Assembly (NCBI RefSeq): GCF_900112355.1
Contig: NZ_FOLM01000008.1
Span: 124,001-188,000 of the forward strand
Direction: 5' to 3'
From: Streptomyces aidingensis
GTDB taxonomy: Bacteria > Actinomycetota > Actinomycetes > Streptomycetales > Streptomycetaceae
Length of the DNA: 64,000 bases
The notes beneath the pieces were generated by a model. The model had not been told where the DNA came from, did no database searches, and worked only from the letters and a program-made list of their open reading frames with translations. This document shows positions 49,812 to 57,696 of this stretch, piece after piece (position 1 is the first letter of the stretch; each line of letters begins with the position of its first letter). A program made the position numbers and the translations under genes.

Positions 49812-50534
49812 ATGAGCACAGCCCGGCGCCCGCGGGTGCGGCTCGGGGCCGTACTGGCCAATACGGCCGTGGCCGTGGGCTGTGTGCTGTTTCTGGGCGG
49901 TTTTGTGCTGGCCGCGATCCTCTACCAGCCCTACGAGGTGCCCACCGACTCCATGGCACCCACGGTCTCCGCCGGCGACCGGGTGCTGGCGCACCGGATC
50001 GGCGGCGACGAGGTGCACCGCGGCGATGTGGTGGTCTTCCGTGACGAGACCTGGGGCGATGTGCCGATGCTCAAGCGGGCGGTGGCCCTCGGCGGGGACA
50101 CCGTGGCCTGCTGTGACGACCGGGGAAGACTGTCGGTCAACGGCATTCCGGTGGACGAGCCCTATCTGCCGGACGGACAGGCGGCGGCACCCTACTCCTT
50201 CTCGGCCGAGGTGCCCGAGGGGGAGCTCTTTCTGCTCGGTGACGACCGGCTGAACTCCATCGACTCGCTGACCCGGCTGCTGGGGGAGGAGACCACCGGC
50301 ACTGTGCCGGCGGAAGCGGTGTCGGCCCGGGTGGAGGCGGTGGTCTGGCCCCCGGAACGGATCGGCACCATTCCCGGCGCCGGTGCCTTCGACGACCTGC
50401 CGGGCAGCACCTCGCCGGACGGGCCGCTGCGGCCGATCCTGCTGGCCACGGCGGTCGGGGCGGCGCTGATCCTGGCCGGCGCGGTGTACGGCCCGGTCTC
50501 CCGTGGCCTGCGGCGACGCAGGGCGGCACGCTGA
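49812..50534 (+). CDS. sipZ: Type I signal peptidase SipZ, atypical
   Basis: A 240-residue signal peptidase with two clear membrane helices: LANTAVAVGCVLFLGGFVLA (about 15-35) and ILLATAVGAALILAGAVYG near the C-terminus. Catalytic Ser47 is in VPTDSM, and Lys in MLKRAVALGGDTV. Box E is altered to GDDRLNSIDSL, lacking the first Asn/His and the final Arg of the usual GDxRxNSxDSR. It is probably active because Ser and Lys are kept, but with changed specificity. ATG 49812 is used; GTG 49809 is in frame. Last of the four sip genes. Confidence 0.9.
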   Translation: MSTARRPRVRLGAVLANTAVAVGCVLFLGGFVLAAILYQPYEVPTDSMAPTVSAGDRVLAHRIGGDEVHRGDVVVFRDETWGDVPMLKRAVALGGDTVACCDDRGRLSVNGIPVDEPYLPDGQAAAPYSFSAEVPEGELFLLGDDRLNSIDSLTRLLGEETTGTVPAEAVSARVEAVVWPPERIGTIPGAGAFDDLPGSTSPDGPLRPILLATAVGAALILAGAVYGPVSRGLRRRRAAR

Positions 50535-50646
50535 CCGGCGGGCGGCCCTTCCCGCCCGGGTGCCGGGCGGCAGACCCGCGAGTCCGGCGTGGCGCGCCGC
50601 CCGGTGTCGCACAATGGGGAAACCAGCGGCTGAAGGGGATCACGCC

Positions 50647-50973
50647 ATGAGCGCCGAGGACCTCGAAAAGTACGAAACCGAGATGGAGCTCAAGCTCTAC
50701 CGGGAGTACCGCGACGTGGTCGGGTTGTTCACCTATGTGATCGAGACCGAGCGTCGCTTCTACCTCACCAATGACTATGAGATGCAGGTGCACTCGGTAC
50801 AGGGCGAGGTGTTCTTCGAAATCACCATGGCGGACGCCTGGGTGTGGGACATGTACCGGCCCGCCCGGTTTGTGAAGAAGGTCAGGGTTCTTACCTTCAA
50901 GGACGTGAACATCGAGGAGCTCAACCGCAATGAGCTCGACCTTCCGGAGGATTCCGGCTTCGGCGGTTCCTGA
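50647..50973 (+). CDS. DUF2469 protein
   Basis: A 108-residue actinobacterial protein of unknown function (DUF2469 family, near the signal peptidase or yraN genes in many genomes). It has an N-terminal helix (SAEDLEKYETEMELKLYREY, 2-21) and then strands such as FYLTNDYEMQVHSVQGEVFF and ADAWVWDMYRPARFVKKVRV. It is soluble. ATG 50647 follows AAGGGGATCACGCC. It marks the left edge of the block that appears inverted. Confidence 0.9.
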   Translation: MSAEDLEKYETEMELKLYREYRDVVGLFTYVIETERRFYLTNDYEMQVHSVQGEVFFEITMADAWVWDMYRPARFVKKVRVLTFKDVNIEELNRNELDLPEDSGFGGS

Positions 50974-51087
50974 GCCCGCCGGGGGCCGGCCCGCCTGGTT
51001 CACCGGAACGGATGACACGGTTCCGCGCGGGCCGCCCGTTGTCCACAGGCGTCCCCATGCGGGCCGGGCAGCCCTCATGCTGCTGCC

Positions 51088-51879
51088 ATGAACCCGCGTC
51101 GCCCGCTTTGCCCGCCGCTCCTCTTCTTCTTCCTCGTCCTTTTCCTCGTCCTCTTCCTCGTTCTTCTTCCGCTGCTGCCGGCCGTTCTGCCGCCGCGGGT
51201 GTCCTCGGCGGCGGCCGTGGCGGCGGAGCCGGACGGGCGCCACTGGCCGGTGGCGCGGGACGGGGCACCGCCCGCCGTGCTCCGGCCCTTCCGGCCGCCG
51301 CCCGAGCCCTGGCAGTCCGGGCACCGCGGGGTGGATCTCGGCGCGTCGCCCGGCGCGGCGGTGACCGCACCGGTGGGCGGCCGGATCGGCTTCGCCGGCC
51401 GGGTCGCCGGACGCGGGGTGATCACCATTGTGCTGGACGGTGCGGGGGACGGCGCCGGGCTGCGCACCACACTGGAGCCGGTGGAGCCGGCCGTCGCCAT
51501 GGGGGAACGGGTGACGGCCGGGCAGGTGATCGGGGTCGTGGGCGAGGGGCCGTACCACTGCGCCGGGCCCTGTCTGCACTGGGGGCTGCTGCGGGACCGG
51601 CCCGGGCAGCCGGGGGACGAGCACCCGGAGTATCTCGATCCGCTGGCCCTGCTGCGCCGGGGGCCGGCCGCTCTGGTGCCCTTTCTCTCCCTGCCCGTGC
51701 CGCCCGGCGCGGCCGGCACCGCCCCGGCGGCTGCCGCGGGCCCCGGGCCGCACCCGGGGGCGGTGCTGCTGCTGGCGGCGGCCGGGCCGGCCGTGCTGCT
51801 GGGCGCGGCCCGCGTCAGCCGCCGACGTCGGCGAGCTTGGCGCGCAACTGGAGCACGGACTTGGTGTGGATCTGGCTGA
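51088..51879 (+). CDS. LytM/M23-type protein with altered active site
   Basis: A 263-residue exported protein. The N-terminus is a very hydrophobic signal helix (LLFFFLVLFLVLFLVLLPLL, about 11-30). The M23 domain covers about 60-190, with the zinc site GHRGVDLGAS (His79, Asp83). At the usual HxH motif the sequence reads CLHWG (Cys162, His164), so the first His, the general base, is replaced. A related replacement is common in actinobacterial members, which may be regulators of cell-wall hydrolases rather than enzymes. A C-terminal hydrophobic helix and basic end follow. It overlaps whiG by 65 bp tail-to-tail. Confidence 0.82.
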   Translation: MNPRRPLCPPLLFFFLVLFLVLFLVLLPLLPAVLPPRVSSAAAVAAEPDGRHWPVARDGAPPAVLRPFRPPPEPWQSGHRGVDLGASPGAAVTAPVGGRIGFAGRVAGRGVITIVLDGAGDGAGLRTTLEPVEPAVAMGERVTAGQVIGVVGEGPYHCAGPCLHWGLLRDRPGQPGDEHPEYLDPLALLRRGPAALVPFLSLPVPPGAAGTAPAAAAGPGPHPGAVLLLAAAGPAVLLGAARVSRRRRRAWRATGARTWCGSG

Positions 51880-52657
51880 CCCGGCTCTCGGTGACCCCCA
51901 GCACCTGGCCGATCTCGGCAAGGGTCAGCCCTTCGTAGTAGTACAGGGTCACCACGGTCTTCTCCCGGGCCGGGAGGGTGTTGATCGCCCGGGCCAGGAG
52001 CTGTCTCAGCTCCCGGTCCTCGGCGACCTCCACGGGGTTGTCCGCGCTGGTGTCCTCCAGGGTGTCCATCAGGCTCAGCCGGTCACCGCCCTCGCCGCCG
52101 GCGTGCAGCAGTTCCTCCAGGGCCACCATGTTGGCCAGGGAGAGCTGGCTGAACAGCGCCTGGAGCTCCTCCACGTCGATGTTCATCTCCCGGGCCACCT
52201 CCGCCTCGGTGGGCGTGCGGCGCAGCGACGCCTCCAGGGTGGCGTAGGCGCGTTCCGCGGCGCGGGCCTTCTGCCGCACCGAGCGGGGGATCCAGTCCAG
52301 GGCGCGCAGCTCGTCGATCATGGCGCCGCGGATGCGGGTGATGGCGTAGGTCTCGAACTTGATGGCCCGGCCGGGGTCGAACTTCTCGATGGCGTCGATC
52401 AGGCCGAAGACCCCGGAGGAGACGAAGTCCGCCTGCTCGATATTGGCGGGCAGGCCGACGCTGACCCGGCCGGCGACATATTTCACCAGCGGCGAGTAGT
52501 GCAGGATGAGCTGCTCCCGGAGGCGGCTGTCCCCGGTGGTCTTGTAGGCGTGCCACAGCTCCTGGAGCGATGCGGGCGAGGAACGGGGGACGGACCCCGG
52601 TGCCTCGGCCGGTGCTTCGGGAGCCGATGGCCGGGGGACGGGGGAGTGCTGGGGCAT
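51815..52657 (-). CDS. whiG: Sporulation sigma factor WhiG
   Basis: WhiG (280 residues) is the sigma-28-like factor that starts sporulation in aerial hyphae of Streptomyces and activates whiH and whiI. Region 2 includes LILHYSPLVKYVAGRVSVG and FGLIDAIEKFDPGRAIKFET. Region 3 has YATLEASLRRTPTEAEVAR, and region 4 LTLAEIGQVLGVTESRVSQI (HTH). The Pro/Ala-rich N-terminus (1-28) is variable. Its activity is held by the anti-sigma RsiG with c-di-GMP. It is on the minus strand with dprA, yifB and yraN behind it. Confidence 0.97.
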   Translation of the reverse strand: MPQHSPVPRPSAPEAPAEAPGSVPRSSPASLQELWHAYKTTGDSRLREQLILHYSPLVKYVAGRVSVGLPANIEQADFVSSGVFGLIDAIEKFDPGRAIKFETYAITRIRGAMIDELRALDWIPRSVRQKARAAERAYATLEASLRRTPTEAEVAREMNIDVEELQALFSQLSLANMVALEELLHAGGEGGDRLSLMDTLEDTSADNPVEVAEDRELRQLLARAINTLPAREKTVVTLYYYEGLTLAEIGQVLGVTESRVSQIHTKSVLQLRAKLADVGG

Positions 52658-52731
52658 ACGTCGCCTTGAGCCGTTCTGCGCGTTCTGTGCGGGTGATGCG
52701 GGTGATAAGCGGTTCTGTGGTCCTGGGAGGG

Positions 52732-52785
52732 CTGGGGGAACTGGGGGAACTGCGAGGACTGCGAGGACTGCGAGGACTGCGGGAC
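52732..52785. repeat. 9-bp tandem repeats upstream of whiG
   Basis: Six consecutive 9-bp units: CTGGGGGAA x2, CTGCGAGGA x3, CTGCGGGAC. They lie 75-128 bp before the whiG start in the dprA-whiG gap. The unit count may vary by slippage. No coding frame here looks real. Confidence 0.85.
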
Positions 52786-52891
52786 AACAGCCGGACTGAT
52801 GTGAGCGTAGCGTGACATCCGCATCGCGTTGCGCATCTGGCGGCGGATCAATCCTGCGCAGATACGTTCCTCCCTACGCGTTCCGGTGTGA

Positions 52892-54112
52892 TCATCCATG
52901 GATTTCCGTGGTGTGCGCCGCCGATGCGCGCCCCGGAGGCGCGCTGAGCCGCCACTCCTCGCCCAGTCGTTCGACAAAGCCCAGGGCGCGCAGCTCGTGC
53001 AGCCGGGCGAGCGCGTCCGGCTCGGCCGTGCAGGCGCCCGCGGCGATCTCCCGCAGCGGTGCGGCGGTGCCCCGGGCGGGCAGCGCCTCCAGGACCCGGG
53101 CGCCGGCCTCGGACAGCAGGTCCCGGGCCAGCAGCGGCCCCGGCCGCTGCCCGGCCAGCTCCCCCATGGCGCCGGTGAGTTCGGTGATCTCGTCGGCGGC
53201 GGTCACCAGGCAGGCGCCGTCGCGCAGGAGCTGGTGCACACCGTGCGACTGGGCCGAACAGACCGGCCCGGGCACCCCCATCACCTGGCGGTGCAGCCGG
53301 CGGGCGTGCCGGGCGGTGACCAGGGCGCCGCTGCGCACGGCCGCCTCCACCACCACCGTGCCCCGGGTGAGCGCCGCCAGCACCCGGTTCCGCTGCAGGA
53401 AACGATGCCGGGTGGGGTGGTCACCCGGCGGCAACTCGGCGATCACCAGTCCCTGTTCGGCGATCCGGGTGAGCAGCTCCCGGTGCCGTGGCGGGTAGCA
53501 CACATCCACCCCGCAGGCCAGCACGGCGACGGTCGGGCCGCCGGTGGCCAGCGCGCCCCGGTGCGCCGCGGCGTCGATGCCGTAGGCGGCGCCGGAGACC
53601 ACCGTCCAGCCCCGCTCGCCGAGCCCCGCGGCCAGTTCGGTGGCCACATGGCTGCCGTAGTCGGTGCAGGCGCGGGCCCCGACCAGGGAGACCGAGCGCA
53701 GGGCCAGGAAGCGCGCCGAGGGAGCACCGCGCACCCACAGGGCCACCGGCCGCGCCGGGCCGAGATCGTCGAGCTGGCTGGGCCACTCCGGGTCCCCGGG
53801 GCAGACCAGGCGGGCTCCGCAGGCCGCGGCGGTCGCCAGATCGCGCACCGGATCGGTGCGCGCGGCACGCAGCAGCAGCCCGGCCCACCGCGCGTCGGAG
53901 ACCTCGGGCAGCCGCCGGCCGTCCCGCAGCGCCCGCCACACCTCCTCGGGACCGAGCGCGTCCAGCCACCGGCCCATGGCCTCGTCGCCCGGCTCGCCGA
54001 TCCGGCACAACGCCGCCCGGGCGAGCCGCTCCCCCTCCTGCGCCACCGGCCGCTCACCACGGCCGCTCCCGGGTCCGGGCATCATCGGTACGCTCCTCGT
54101 TCCAGTGGTCAT
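52892..54112 (-). CDS. dprA: DNA-processing protein DprA
   Basis: DprA/Smf (406 residues) loads RecA on incoming single-stranded DNA during transformation. In non-competent bacteria its role is unclear. The Rossmann-like fold is in SLVGARACTDYGSHVATELA (about 145-164), then VVSGAAYGIDAAAHRGAL and LPPGDHPTRHRFLQRNRVLA. A winged-helix-like C-terminus covers the last 70 residues. The most N-terminal residues are variable, so a start inside MMPGPGSG is possible. It lies between yifB and whiG on the same strand. Confidence 0.93.
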   Translation of the reverse strand: MTTGTRSVPMMPGPGSGRGERPVAQEGERLARAALCRIGEPGDEAMGRWLDALGPEEVWRALRDGRRLPEVSDARWAGLLLRAARTDPVRDLATAAACGARLVCPGDPEWPSQLDDLGPARPVALWVRGAPSARFLALRSVSLVGARACTDYGSHVATELAAGLGERGWTVVSGAAYGIDAAAHRGALATGGPTVAVLACGVDVCYPPRHRELLTRIAEQGLVIAELPPGDHPTRHRFLQRNRVLAALTRGTVVVEAAVRSGALVTARHARRLHRQVMGVPGPVCSAQSHGVHQLLRDGACLVTAADEITELTGAMGELAGQRPGPLLARDLLSEAGARVLEALPARGTAAPLREIAAGACTAEPDALARLHELRALGFVERLGEEWRLSAPPGRASAAHTTEIHG

Positions 54113-54141
54113 GGTCGGTCCTGGTCCGGGTCCGGAGGGGA

Positions 54142-55743
54142 TCAGGACCGGGGAAGGGGATGGCGGTAGGGGTTGCCGGTGCGCAGGGCCAGTGCGGCGT
54201 CGACATCAGCGGCGCCGGGGCGGTCATGGCCGGCCAGATCGGCCACCGTCCAGGCCACCCGCAGCACCCGGTCCAGGCCGCGGGCGCTGAGCAGGCCGCG
54301 GTCCATGTCCTGCTCGGCGCGGGCCAGCGCGCCCGGCGACGGGGCCCAGCGGGTGCGCAGCTCATGCCCCGGCACCTCGGCGTTGACCCGCCACGGGGTG
54401 CCGGCATAGCGGGCGGCGGCGCGTTCCCGGGCGGCCAGCACCCGGTCCGCCACCACGGCGGTGGACTCCGCCCGCGCCGCCGCCGCCAGCAGCTCGGCCC
54501 GGCCCACCGGCTCCACCGGGACCCGCAGATCGATCCGGTCCAGCAGCGGACCGGACAGCCGCGAGCGGTAGCGGCGCACCGTGCCCGGCGCGCAGTCGCA
54601 TCCTCCGTTGCGGCTGCCGAACCGTCCGCAGGGGCAGGGATTGGCCGCCAGCACCAGCAGGAAGCAGGCGGGCAGCCGCATCACTCCGGCCGCCCGGGCC
54701 ACCGTCACCTGGCCGGACTCCAGCGGCTGGCGCAGCGCGTCCAGCGCCTGGCCGCCCATCTCGGCGGCCTCGTCCAGAAACAGCACCCCGTGGTGGGCCA
54801 GCGAGGCCGCGCCGGGCCGGGGGAAGCCGGTGCCGCCCCCGATCAGCGCCGCCATCGAGGCCGAGTGGTGCGGGGCGCAGTAGGGCGCCCGGTCGATCAG
54901 CGGACGGCCCGGCGGCAGCGAGCCGTCCACCGAATGGATCGCGGTGACCTCCAGTGACTCCTGGCGGGTCAGCGGCGGCAGCAGGCCGGGCAGCCGCTCG
55001 GCCAGCATGGTCTTGCCCGCGCCCGGCGCCCCCTTGAGGAACAGATGGTGCCGCCCCGCCGCGGCGATCTCCAGGGCCCGGCGGGCGGTGTGCTGGCCCG
55101 CCACATCGGCCAGATCCGGGAGGCGCTCGGGGGCGGGACCGGCGTAGCCGCGGCCCGGAGCGGGCAGCCCGGTCAGCGCCGGGTCGGGGACGCCGGCCGG
55201 GCCGGGCGGCGACTCCTCCTCGGGCACCTCCTCCCCGGCGAGCACCGCGATCATCTGGCGCAGGGTGCGCACGCCAAGTACCGCCATGTCCGGCACCAGG
55301 GCGGCCTCGGCCGCGGTCGCCTCGGCCACCACCACCTGGCGGTAGCCGGCCTCTGCGGCGGCCAGCACGGCGGGCAGCACCCCGCGCACCGGACGCACCC
55401 GGCCGTCCAGGCCGAGCTCCCCGAGCATCACCAGCCCGGCCAGCGACGGCGGGGCGATCCGCCCGGCCGCGGCCAGCACCGCGGCGGCGATGGCCAGATC
55501 GAAGCCGCTGCCCGACTTGGGCACCGCGGCCGGGCTCAGCCCGACCGTGAGCTTGCGCTGCGGCCACTCCACACCGGAGTTGATCACCGCGGAACGTACC
55601 CGGTCCCGGCTCTCGCTGAGCGATTTGTCGGCCAGGCCGACCAGGGAGAAGCCGGCCACGCCCGGCTCCAGATCCGCCTGGACCTCCACCACCAGGCCGT
55701 CCACCCCGGCCAGCGCGACCGAGCAGGTGCGGGCGAAGCCCAT
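54142..55743 (-). CDS. Magnesium-chelatase-like protein YifB/ComM
   Basis: A 533-residue protein. The N-terminal ChlI-type domain begins GFARTCSVALAGVDGLVVEV and continues through LADKSLSESRDRVRSAV and LSPAAVPKSGSGFDLAIA. The AAA+ core has Walker A KGAPGAGKTMLAERLPGLL (about 229-247) and Walker B HHGVLFLDEAAEM. A cysteine cluster (NPCPCGRFG...GGCDC) is typical. ComM relatives are helicases that help branch migration during transformation. ATG 55743 overlaps the yraN stop by one base. With dprA it forms a DNA-uptake-related set. Confidence 0.94.
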   Translation of the reverse strand: MGFARTCSVALAGVDGLVVEVQADLEPGVAGFSLVGLADKSLSESRDRVRSAVINSGVEWPQRKLTVGLSPAAVPKSGSGFDLAIAAAVLAAAGRIAPPSLAGLVMLGELGLDGRVRPVRGVLPAVLAAAEAGYRQVVVAEATAAEAALVPDMAVLGVRTLRQMIAVLAGEEVPEEESPPGPAGVPDPALTGLPAPGRGYAGPAPERLPDLADVAGQHTARRALEIAAAGRHHLFLKGAPGAGKTMLAERLPGLLPPLTRQESLEVTAIHSVDGSLPPGRPLIDRAPYCAPHHSASMAALIGGGTGFPRPGAASLAHHGVLFLDEAAEMGGQALDALRQPLESGQVTVARAAGVMRLPACFLLVLAANPCPCGRFGSRNGGCDCAPGTVRRYRSRLSGPLLDRIDLRVPVEPVGRAELLAAAARAESTAVVADRVLAARERAAARYAGTPWRVNAEVPGHELRTRWAPSPGALARAEQDMDRGLLSARGLDRVLRVAWTVADLAGHDRPGAADVDAALALRTGNPYRHPLPRS

Positions 55744-56240
55744 CAGGCGGCCCCCCTCGCGTGCTGCACCACGGCCGGCCCGCGGTCCGGCAGCAGCACC
55801 CCGATCAGATCGATCCGCACCCCGCCCGGCGGGGGCGAGCCATGGGCGGGCAGCCAGCGCTCGGCGAGCCAGCGGGCAGCCAGGCGGCGCAGCCGCTCGG
55901 CCTTTGCCGGGCCGACCCCGGCCATCGGATGCTGCGGCCCGCCCGCCCGGCGGGTCTTCACCTCGCAGACCACCACCACCGGCCCGGCCGACCGGCCGCC
56001 GGCCGGGGCGTCCTCCCGGGCCACGATGTCCAGCTCCCCCTCGGCACAGCGCCAGTTGCGGTCCAGCACGGCCAGCCCGGCCTCCCGCAGCCGCCGCACG
56101 GCCAGCCGCTCGCCGTATCTGCCGAGCGCGGCGGCGGAGCGCTGCCGCTCCCGCCGCCGCCGCGCGGCCTCCGCGGCCGCCTTCTCGGCCGCCTCCTCCC
56201 CGGCGGTGCGCCGGGCGTGGTCTCCGGTGTGCGACGGCAT
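55743..56240 (-). CDS. YraN-family putative endonuclease (UPF0102)
   Basis: A 165-residue protein of the YraN/UPF0102 family. The restriction-endonuclease-like core has GRYGERLAVRRLREAGLAVL (about 40-59), EGELDIVAR and VVVVCEVKTRR (the catalytic ExK equivalent). The role is unknown; a link to Holliday-junction or cell-division processes has been proposed. ATG 56240 was chosen because GGAGGGGGAGC precedes it. It is the first gene of the minus-strand run yraN-yifB-dprA-whiG. Confidence 0.93.
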   Translation of the reverse strand: MPSHTGDHARRTAGEEAAEKAAAEAARRRRERQRSAAALGRYGERLAVRRLREAGLAVLDRNWRCAEGELDIVAREDAPAGGRSAGPVVVVCEVKTRRAGGPQHPMAGVGPAKAERLRRLAARWLAERWLPAHGSPPPGGVRIDLIGVLLPDRGPAVVQHARGAA

Positions 56241-56681
56241 CAACAGCTCCCCCTCCGTGGCGATCCGGTGACCGCCGGTGATCACGACTCCTGTACCGAG
56301 AGTGCGGGAAGGGGGCGGGAGTGCGCGAGGGCTGTGGAAAACCGGGCGGTCGCGGAGAACTTCGGCATCTTCCGGCCGGCAGGGGCAATCCGCCGCCGGA
56401 CGGGGAAGTGTTTCCGGTGGTCAGCCGCGCCGGGCGGTCCGGCTTTGCCGTGTCGCCCGGCGCGTCCGGGGTCCCGTACACTTCTGGGTGGCGATCCGGG
56501 CTCCGGATCGACCTCGCATGCCCCGCCGCCGGCGGCCGGAACCGGTCCGCACGGCGGCTGCGTACCTCGGTCCGCGGAAGGACCGCTGAGGGACTTCCGC
56601 GGTTGTGACGCGCAGGGGCGTCAGGGGCTCCGGCCAGTTCCGGCCGGCGCCGTACAACCGAGTAGTCCAAGGAGAACGGCC
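56241..56681. other. yraN-rpsB divergent region
   Basis: About 440 bp with no convincing gene. A TACACT hexamer at 56477-56482 may be the rpsB -10, giving a leader near 200 bases. That leader is GC-rich and could hold a ribosomal-protein autoregulatory element, but I cannot fold it reliably. Confidence 0.5.
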
Positions 56682-57545
56682 ATGGCCGTCGTCACTATGC
56701 GGGAGCTGCTGGAAAGCGGCGTCCACTTCGGTCACCAGACCCGCCGCTGGAACCCGAAGATGAAGCGCTTCATCTTCACCGAGCGCAACGGCATCTACAT
56801 CATCGACCTGCTCCAGTCGCTGTCGTACATCGACCGCGCCTACGAGTTCGTCAAGGAGACCGTTGCCCACGGCGGCAGCATCCTGTTCGTCGGCACCAAG
56901 AAGCAGGCCCAGCAGGCCATCGCCGAGCAGGCGACCCGGGTCGGGATGCCGTATGTCAACCAGCGCTGGCTGGGCGGCATGCTCACCAACTTCTCCACCG
57001 TGCACAAGCGGCTGCAGCGCCTGAAGGAGCTGGAGCAGATCGACTTCGAGGACGTGGCCGCCTCCGGCCTGACCAAGAAGGAACTGCTGGTCCTCTCCCG
57101 CGAGAAGGCCAAGCTGGAGAAGACCCTGGGCGGTATCCGCGACATGCAGAAGGTGCCCAGCGCCATCTGGATCGTGGACACCAAGAAGGAGCACATCGCC
57201 GTCGGCGAGGCGCGCAAGCTCAGCATCCCGGTGGTGGCGATTCTCGACACCAACTGCGACCCCGACGAGGTCGACTACAAGATCCCCGGCAACGACGACG
57301 CGATCCGGTCCGTCTCCCTGCTGACCCGGGTGATCGCCGACGCCGCCGCCGAGGGTCTGCTCGCCCGCTCCGGCGCCGCCGAGGCCGCCAAGGAGGGCGA
57401 GAAGCCGGCCGGTGAGCCGCTGCCCGAGTGGGAGCGCGAGCTGCTGGAGGGCGCCGAGGCCAAGGCCGCCGAGACCGCGCCCGAGACCGCCGCCGAGCAG
57501 CCTGCCGCCGAGGCCGACGCCGAGAAGGCCGGCGAGCAGGGCTGA
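56682..57545 (+). CDS. rpsB: 30S ribosomal protein S2
   Basis: S2 (287 residues). AVVTMRELLESGVHFGHQTR (2-21) and LQSLSYIDRAYEFVKE are diagnostic. The TKKQAQQAIAEQATRVGMPY segment and SAIWIVDTKKEHIAVGEARK confirm it. A C-terminal extension of about 50 residues is Ala/Glu-rich (EAKAAETAPETAAEQPAAEA). ATG 56682 follows AAGGAGAACGGCC. It is followed by tsf after 151 bp with an intervening palindrome. Confidence 0.98.
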   Translation: MAVVTMRELLESGVHFGHQTRRWNPKMKRFIFTERNGIYIIDLLQSLSYIDRAYEFVKETVAHGGSILFVGTKKQAQQAIAEQATRVGMPYVNQRWLGGMLTNFSTVHKRLQRLKELEQIDFEDVAASGLTKKELLVLSREKAKLEKTLGGIRDMQKVPSAIWIVDTKKEHIAVGEARKLSIPVVAILDTNCDPDEVDYKIPGNDDAIRSVSLLTRVIADAAAEGLLARSGAAEAAKEGEKPAGEPLPEWERELLEGAEAKAAETAPETAAEQPAAEADAEKAGEQG

Positions 57546-57553
57546 CCGCCGGT

Positions 57554-57588
57554 GTCCGCCGCTCGCCGCGGATCCGCGGCCGGCGGAC
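57554..57588 (+). terminator. Palindromic hairpin between rpsB and tsf
   Basis: Outer arms GTCCGCCG/CGGCGGAC (57554-57561 and 57581-57588) enclose a perfect 16-bp palindrome (57565-57580). It could lower read-through into tsf. The role is inferred from structure and place. Confidence 0.4.
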
Positions 57589-57696
57589 GGGCTTGACGTC
57601 CGGGCGCGGCGGGCCCGGGGCCTCCGGGCCCCGGCCCGCCGCCGCCCGGCAGTGCGATCCCACCCACCGAACTTCCGGGAAGAGAATCACGTAACC

